A DNA stretch of 64,000 bases. It comes from Reinekea marinisedimentorum (GTDB lineage: Bacteria > Pseudomonadota > Gammaproteobacteria > Pseudomonadales > Natronospirillaceae). Positions 61,289 through 64,000 of this stretch are shown here, in pieces. Below the pieces are notes generated by a model. The model saw only the letters and a list, made by a program, of their open reading frames with translations. It was not told where the DNA came from and did not search any database. A program made the position numbers and the translations under genes. The DNA lies in contig NZ_SLZR01000003.1 of NCBI RefSeq assembly GCF_004341165.1, positions 186,001 through 250,000 of the forward strand, in the 5' to 3' direction. The first letter of the stretch is position 1. The number at the start of each line of letters is the position of its first letter.

Positions 61289-62247
61289 TGAATTCCTCTC
61301 AAAGACAACCACTTTGCAGCCAATTCTTCAGCCATCAACTGTGGGTTCAGATTAGCCTGCCTATTTATAGCGGATAGTTTACCTAGAATATAGTCTCGAA
61401 ACTTAAAAAGTGAAGTTGTGTCGACAGGGTCAAATATTGACAGAACCGCTTCTGAAATAGCTTCCGCCTGCTGCCCTGCTCCCTGATGACGCCTAATGGC
61501 GGTATCGACCCATAGCATTATCTGCGTCAGGGTGTCTGATATATCCTGTTTATTAATGTAGCTACTCAGAGCGACAAAACCGCTGGCCGAACTGAATTCA
61601 GACTCGCGCTCACGCCAGTTTGCGATATCGGCCTCGGTCAACTGAGCGGCCCTAAGCGGACTGCCATTGGCCATGGCCAGCGCGGTAGCCACATCAAACT
61701 GGAAGCCATTGGCCTGAAGAAACAGCACAGACTGCTGGTAGTCTGGCTTGGTCAGATTTTGAATGCGGCAACGTGAACGCAATGTAGGCAACAAACGGCT
61801 CAGCTCACCGGTTTCCAGCAGGATAAAGGTGTTGTTGGTGGGCTCTTCGAGAACTTTCAACAAAGCATTGGCAGCGTTCAGGTTCATTTTTTCCGCAGCT
61901 TCGATATGCACCACCTTATTGCCACCCTGCTGTGCCGTGGCGGTCACCTTTTGCACAATATTTCGGATCGCATCGACTTTAATCGTCAGGCTTTTGCCTT
62001 CCGGTTCTATTTTCAGATAGTCCGGGTGATGGCCGGCTTTCAGCATCAGGCAGGATTTACATTGTCCGCAGGCTTCCGTTTCATCTACCCGACTGCATAA
62101 CAGCTTAGTCGCCAACTGCGAAGCAAAAGCACTGCAGCCATCGCCACTTTTGCCGACAATCATCAAACCATGCGGCAAAACCTTTTTCTGATACTGAGAT
62201 ACGGTTTTCTGAAAATCCGAGTGAAGCCAGTCAGGTATTCTACGCAA
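61285..62247 (-). CDS. holB: DNA polymerase III delta-prime subunit
   Basis: A 320-residue AAA+ clamp-loader subunit: P-loop-like GKSGDGCSAFA, zinc site CSRVDETEACGQCKSCLMLK, sensor region NALLKVLEEPTNNTFILLET and SRC in TLRSRCRI. It helps the clamp loader load the beta clamp. Overlaps tmk by 8 nt, in the conserved tmk-holB order. Confidence 0.93.
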   Translation of the reverse strand: MRRIPDWLHSDFQKTVSQYQKKVLPHGLMIVGKSGDGCSAFASQLATKLLCSRVDETEACGQCKSCLMLKAGHHPDYLKIEPEGKSLTIKVDAIRNIVQKVTATAQQGGNKVVHIEAAEKMNLNAANALLKVLEEPTNNTFILLETGELSRLLPTLRSRCRIQNLTKPDYQQSVLFLQANGFQFDVATALAMANGSPLRAAQLTEADIANWRERESEFSSASGFVALSSYINKQDISDTLTQIMLWVDTAIRRHQGAGQQAEAISEAVLSIFDPVDTTSLFKFRDYILGKLSAINRQANLNPQLMAEELAAKWLSLRGIQ

Positions 62248-62860
62248 AGTAAGCCTCCAAGGCAGTTAACAGCTCTTCAGTTACTTTCTCTACCGGATTA
62301 TTCGCGTTAATGCGAATGAACCGCTGCGGGTGCGCCTGCGCACGTCGTTCATAGGCGCTGCGGCAACGGTTAAAGAACGCCATACTTTCCTGTTCAATTC
62401 TGTCCAATTCACCGCGAGCTGAAGCACGGGCCAGGCCGACTTCTGCATCGCAATCAAACCAAATGGTGAGATCCGGCTGAAAATCATCAAGTACCGTTAG
62501 CTCCATCTCGCGTATCAGGGCTTCATCCAGGCAGCGCCCACCGCCCTGATAGGCATAGGTTGCATCGGTGAAACGATCGCTGACAACCCAGTCGCCGGCA
62601 GCGATTCCGGGCCTGATCAGGCGCTCGACATGCTGCTTGCGCGAGGCAAACACCAGTAGCAACTCAGCCACGGGGTCTATTTCTTCCTCGTGGTGATCCA
62701 GAATCAGGTTTCTGATTTTTTCAGCGACTGGTGTGCCACCCGGTTCACGGGTACGAACAATCTTATGGCCACGGGACGCCAGCCATTCTACAAGTACCTG
62801 AGCCTGTGTGGTTTTACCGGCGCCTTCAAGGCCCTCGATAGTGATAAATTTACCGGTCAC
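62240..62860 (-). CDS. tmk: Thymidylate kinase
   Basis: A 206-residue P-loop kinase: GLEGAGKTTQAQVLVEWLAS, DRX motif VVSDRFTDATYAYQGGGR, and an Arg-rich lid region. It makes dTDP from dTMP. Overlaps mltG by 4 nt and holB by 8. Confidence 0.95.
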   Translation of the reverse strand: MTGKFITIEGLEGAGKTTQAQVLVEWLASRGHKIVRTREPGGTPVAEKIRNLILDHHEEEIDPVAELLLVFASRKQHVERLIRPGIAAGDWVVSDRFTDATYAYQGGGRCLDEALIREMELTVLDDFQPDLTIWFDCDAEVGLARASARGELDRIEQESMAFFNRCRSAYERRAQAHPQRFIRINANNPVEKVTEELLTALEAYFA

Positions 62861-63906
62861 TGGCTCTCCTCCGCCGCAGGTGAAGACTGATAGTCTTTGC
62901 GTCGCCCAAAGCGCTGATACTTAATGACAGCATTATTGTGCTCTTTCAGCGTTGATGAAAAGTAATGAGTTCCATCGCCCTTAGCGACGAAATAGAGTGT
63001 GTTTCCTGCTGCCGGGTTCAATGCCGCGAATATGGCATCTTCACCTGGGTTAGCAATAGGCGTAGGAGGCAATCCATAACGTGTATAGGTGTTATATGGC
63101 GTATCGGTACGCAAGTCTTTGCGGGTGATGTTGCCATCGAAATCCGGCCCCAGGCCATAAATCACGGTCGGGTCTGTTTGCAGCCGCATACCGATGTTAA
63201 GCCTTCGGGTAAAAACACCAGCGATTTCAGCGCGCTCAAAAGCTGCGCCGGTTTCTTTTTCCACAATGGATGCCAGTATCAGTGCTTCATAGGCAGAGTT
63301 CACCGCAGCATCTTCAGATTTATTAAGCCACTGACGCTCAAGCACCTGCTGCATTTTCTTATACGCCAGGCTGAGAATTTCCAGATCGCTGGTGCCGGAT
63401 TCAAACAGATAGGTATCCGGATACAACCAGCCTTCCAGGTTTTTTAATTCAGGGTCTATCTTTGCTGTTATTTCCGCGACCGACATGTTGGCCAGAGTCT
63501 GATCTAAATGCTCATGAGCCTGCAGTGCAGTTAAATAATCACGAACCGTTTTTCCTTCAATGAACTGGACTGAGCGCAATATTTTATCGCCACGGATAAA
63601 CTGATCGATAATCTGCTCAACACTCTGGTTCGATGCAATCTCGTATTCACCGGATTGAATGTTGGTCTTCTGGTGATAGCGCAACCAGAGTTCATGAATT
63701 CTGGGGTATTCAATCCAGCCTTCCGATTTAAAATCGAGCAGAACACGCTTTACTGAGGAACCCTTCTTAACAATATAGGTCTGCGCGTCATTCTCGAAGG
63801 CAACGGTTCTATTCAGTTCATTATATGAAAAGCTCAGGATCGCCAGTCCAATAGCCACCACTAACAGAAAGACCAAACCCAATAATTTCTTGGCTAAAAT
63901 GCTCAT
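62857..63906 (-). CDS. mltG: Endolytic transglycosylase MltG
   Basis: A 349-residue YceG-like protein: N-terminal membrane anchor (10-30), then LysM-like region and catalytic domain with LASIVEKETG (catalytic Glu) and RLNIGMRLQTDPTVIYGLGP, ending in PIANPGEDAIFAALNPA. It cleaves nascent glycan strands at the inner membrane. Start overlaps the pabC stop by 4 nt. Confidence 0.94.
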   Translation of the reverse strand: MSILAKKLLGLVFLLVVAIGLAILSFSYNELNRTVAFENDAQTYIVKKGSSVKRVLLDFKSEGWIEYPRIHELWLRYHQKTNIQSGEYEIASNQSVEQIIDQFIRGDKILRSVQFIEGKTVRDYLTALQAHEHLDQTLANMSVAEITAKIDPELKNLEGWLYPDTYLFESGTSDLEILSLAYKKMQQVLERQWLNKSEDAAVNSAYEALILASIVEKETGAAFERAEIAGVFTRRLNIGMRLQTDPTVIYGLGPDFDGNITRKDLRTDTPYNTYTRYGLPPTPIANPGEDAIFAALNPAAGNTLYFVAKGDGTHYFSSTLKEHNNAVIKYQRFGRRKDYQSSPAAEESQ

Positions 63907-64000
63907 AAGTTCCAGTTGTAATTAAGATCTACTTTTTCCGACAGAATGCGGTTATCGATGCTGACAACCGGTACCATTCCGATCAGACTATTTGTCAGCG
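63903..64000 (-). CDS. pabC: Aminodeoxychorismate lyase PabC, C-terminal fragment
   Basis: The last 31 residues of a frame entering from the window edge, starting LTNSLIGMVPVVSIDNR and ending YNWNL. TNSLIG-VPV is the conserved C-terminal block of PabC (aminotransferase class IV), which makes 4-aminobenzoate for folate. pabC-mltG-tmk-holB is a common order. The rest is outside the window. Confidence 0.8.
   Translation of the reverse strand, partial: LTNSLIGMVPVVSIDNRILSEKVDLNYNWNL

Noticed and set aside
1-64000. CRISPR arrays, rRNA or tRNA genes, transposase genes
   Set aside because: None was visible: no regularly spaced repeats, no tRNA cloverleaf-like stretch, no rRNA motifs, no transposase frame. 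The only mobile-type genes are the two tyrosine recombinases.

Overview
The window looks like a chromosomal segment of a marine-type gammaproteobacterium with roughly 50% GC. The evidence is a close PsrA homologue, the order pabC-mltG-tmk-holB-pilZ-tetR-DUF1285 beside etfBA and an ETF-quinone oxidoreductase gene (an order I recall from Pseudomonas), tusDC beside yccA, and a gspE-to-M operon. An Oceanospirillales-like relative fits, but the species cannot be fixed from the sequence. No rRNA, tRNA, CRISPR array or insertion sequence was seen.

Layout. 1-15.5 kb is core genome: tusDC, a YccA-type membrane protein, psrA, a phospholipase-D lipoprotein, an enoyl-CoA hydratase, rapA, an M16C protease, xthA, tdk, a small kinase-like gene, a zinc/manganese-type ABC pair and a gcvR-like ACT protein. 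15.6-23.2 kb is accessory: a tyrosine recombinase divergent from a KfrA-like coiled-coil protein, an Lrp regulator with its EamA transporter, a phosphotransferase, an AT-rich CxxC/CxxC gene, and a second tyrosine recombinase bracketed by inverted, dif-like candidate core sites. 23.3-27.3 kb is the cbpM-cbpA-clpB chaperone cluster. 28-35 kb groups envelope and stress genes: P-type ATPase, PsiE-like, UspE-like, DUF502, MscS and its partner.

35.8-39.5 kb is a tripartite tricarboxylate transporter operon with a promoter between two GntR-type palindromes. 39.6-44.7 kb holds a MatP-like ribbon-helix-helix protein, a NarL-type two-component pair, gor and a GNAT acetyltransferase. 44.7-52.2 kb is the type II secretion operon gspEFGHIJKLM, lacking gspC and gspD. 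52.3-56 kb has a hybrid kinase whose ATPase domain is degenerate, divergent from a TTG-started PstS-OmpA fusion preceded by a Pho box. 56-59.7 kb is the ETF/ETF-QO module, whose divergent promoter carries a PsrA-type box matching the one in front of psrA. 59.7-64 kb is the DUF1285-tetR-pilZ-holB-tmk-mltG-pabC run, with a 27-bp palindrome before tetR.

Genes working together: PsrA probably links fatty-acid status to its own expression and to the electron-transfer flavoproteins. PhoB probably controls the phosphate-binding fusion. The most interesting unexplained structure is the second recombinase flanked by two copies of TATGTCCAATAC-N6-GTACTTGC in inverted orientation.
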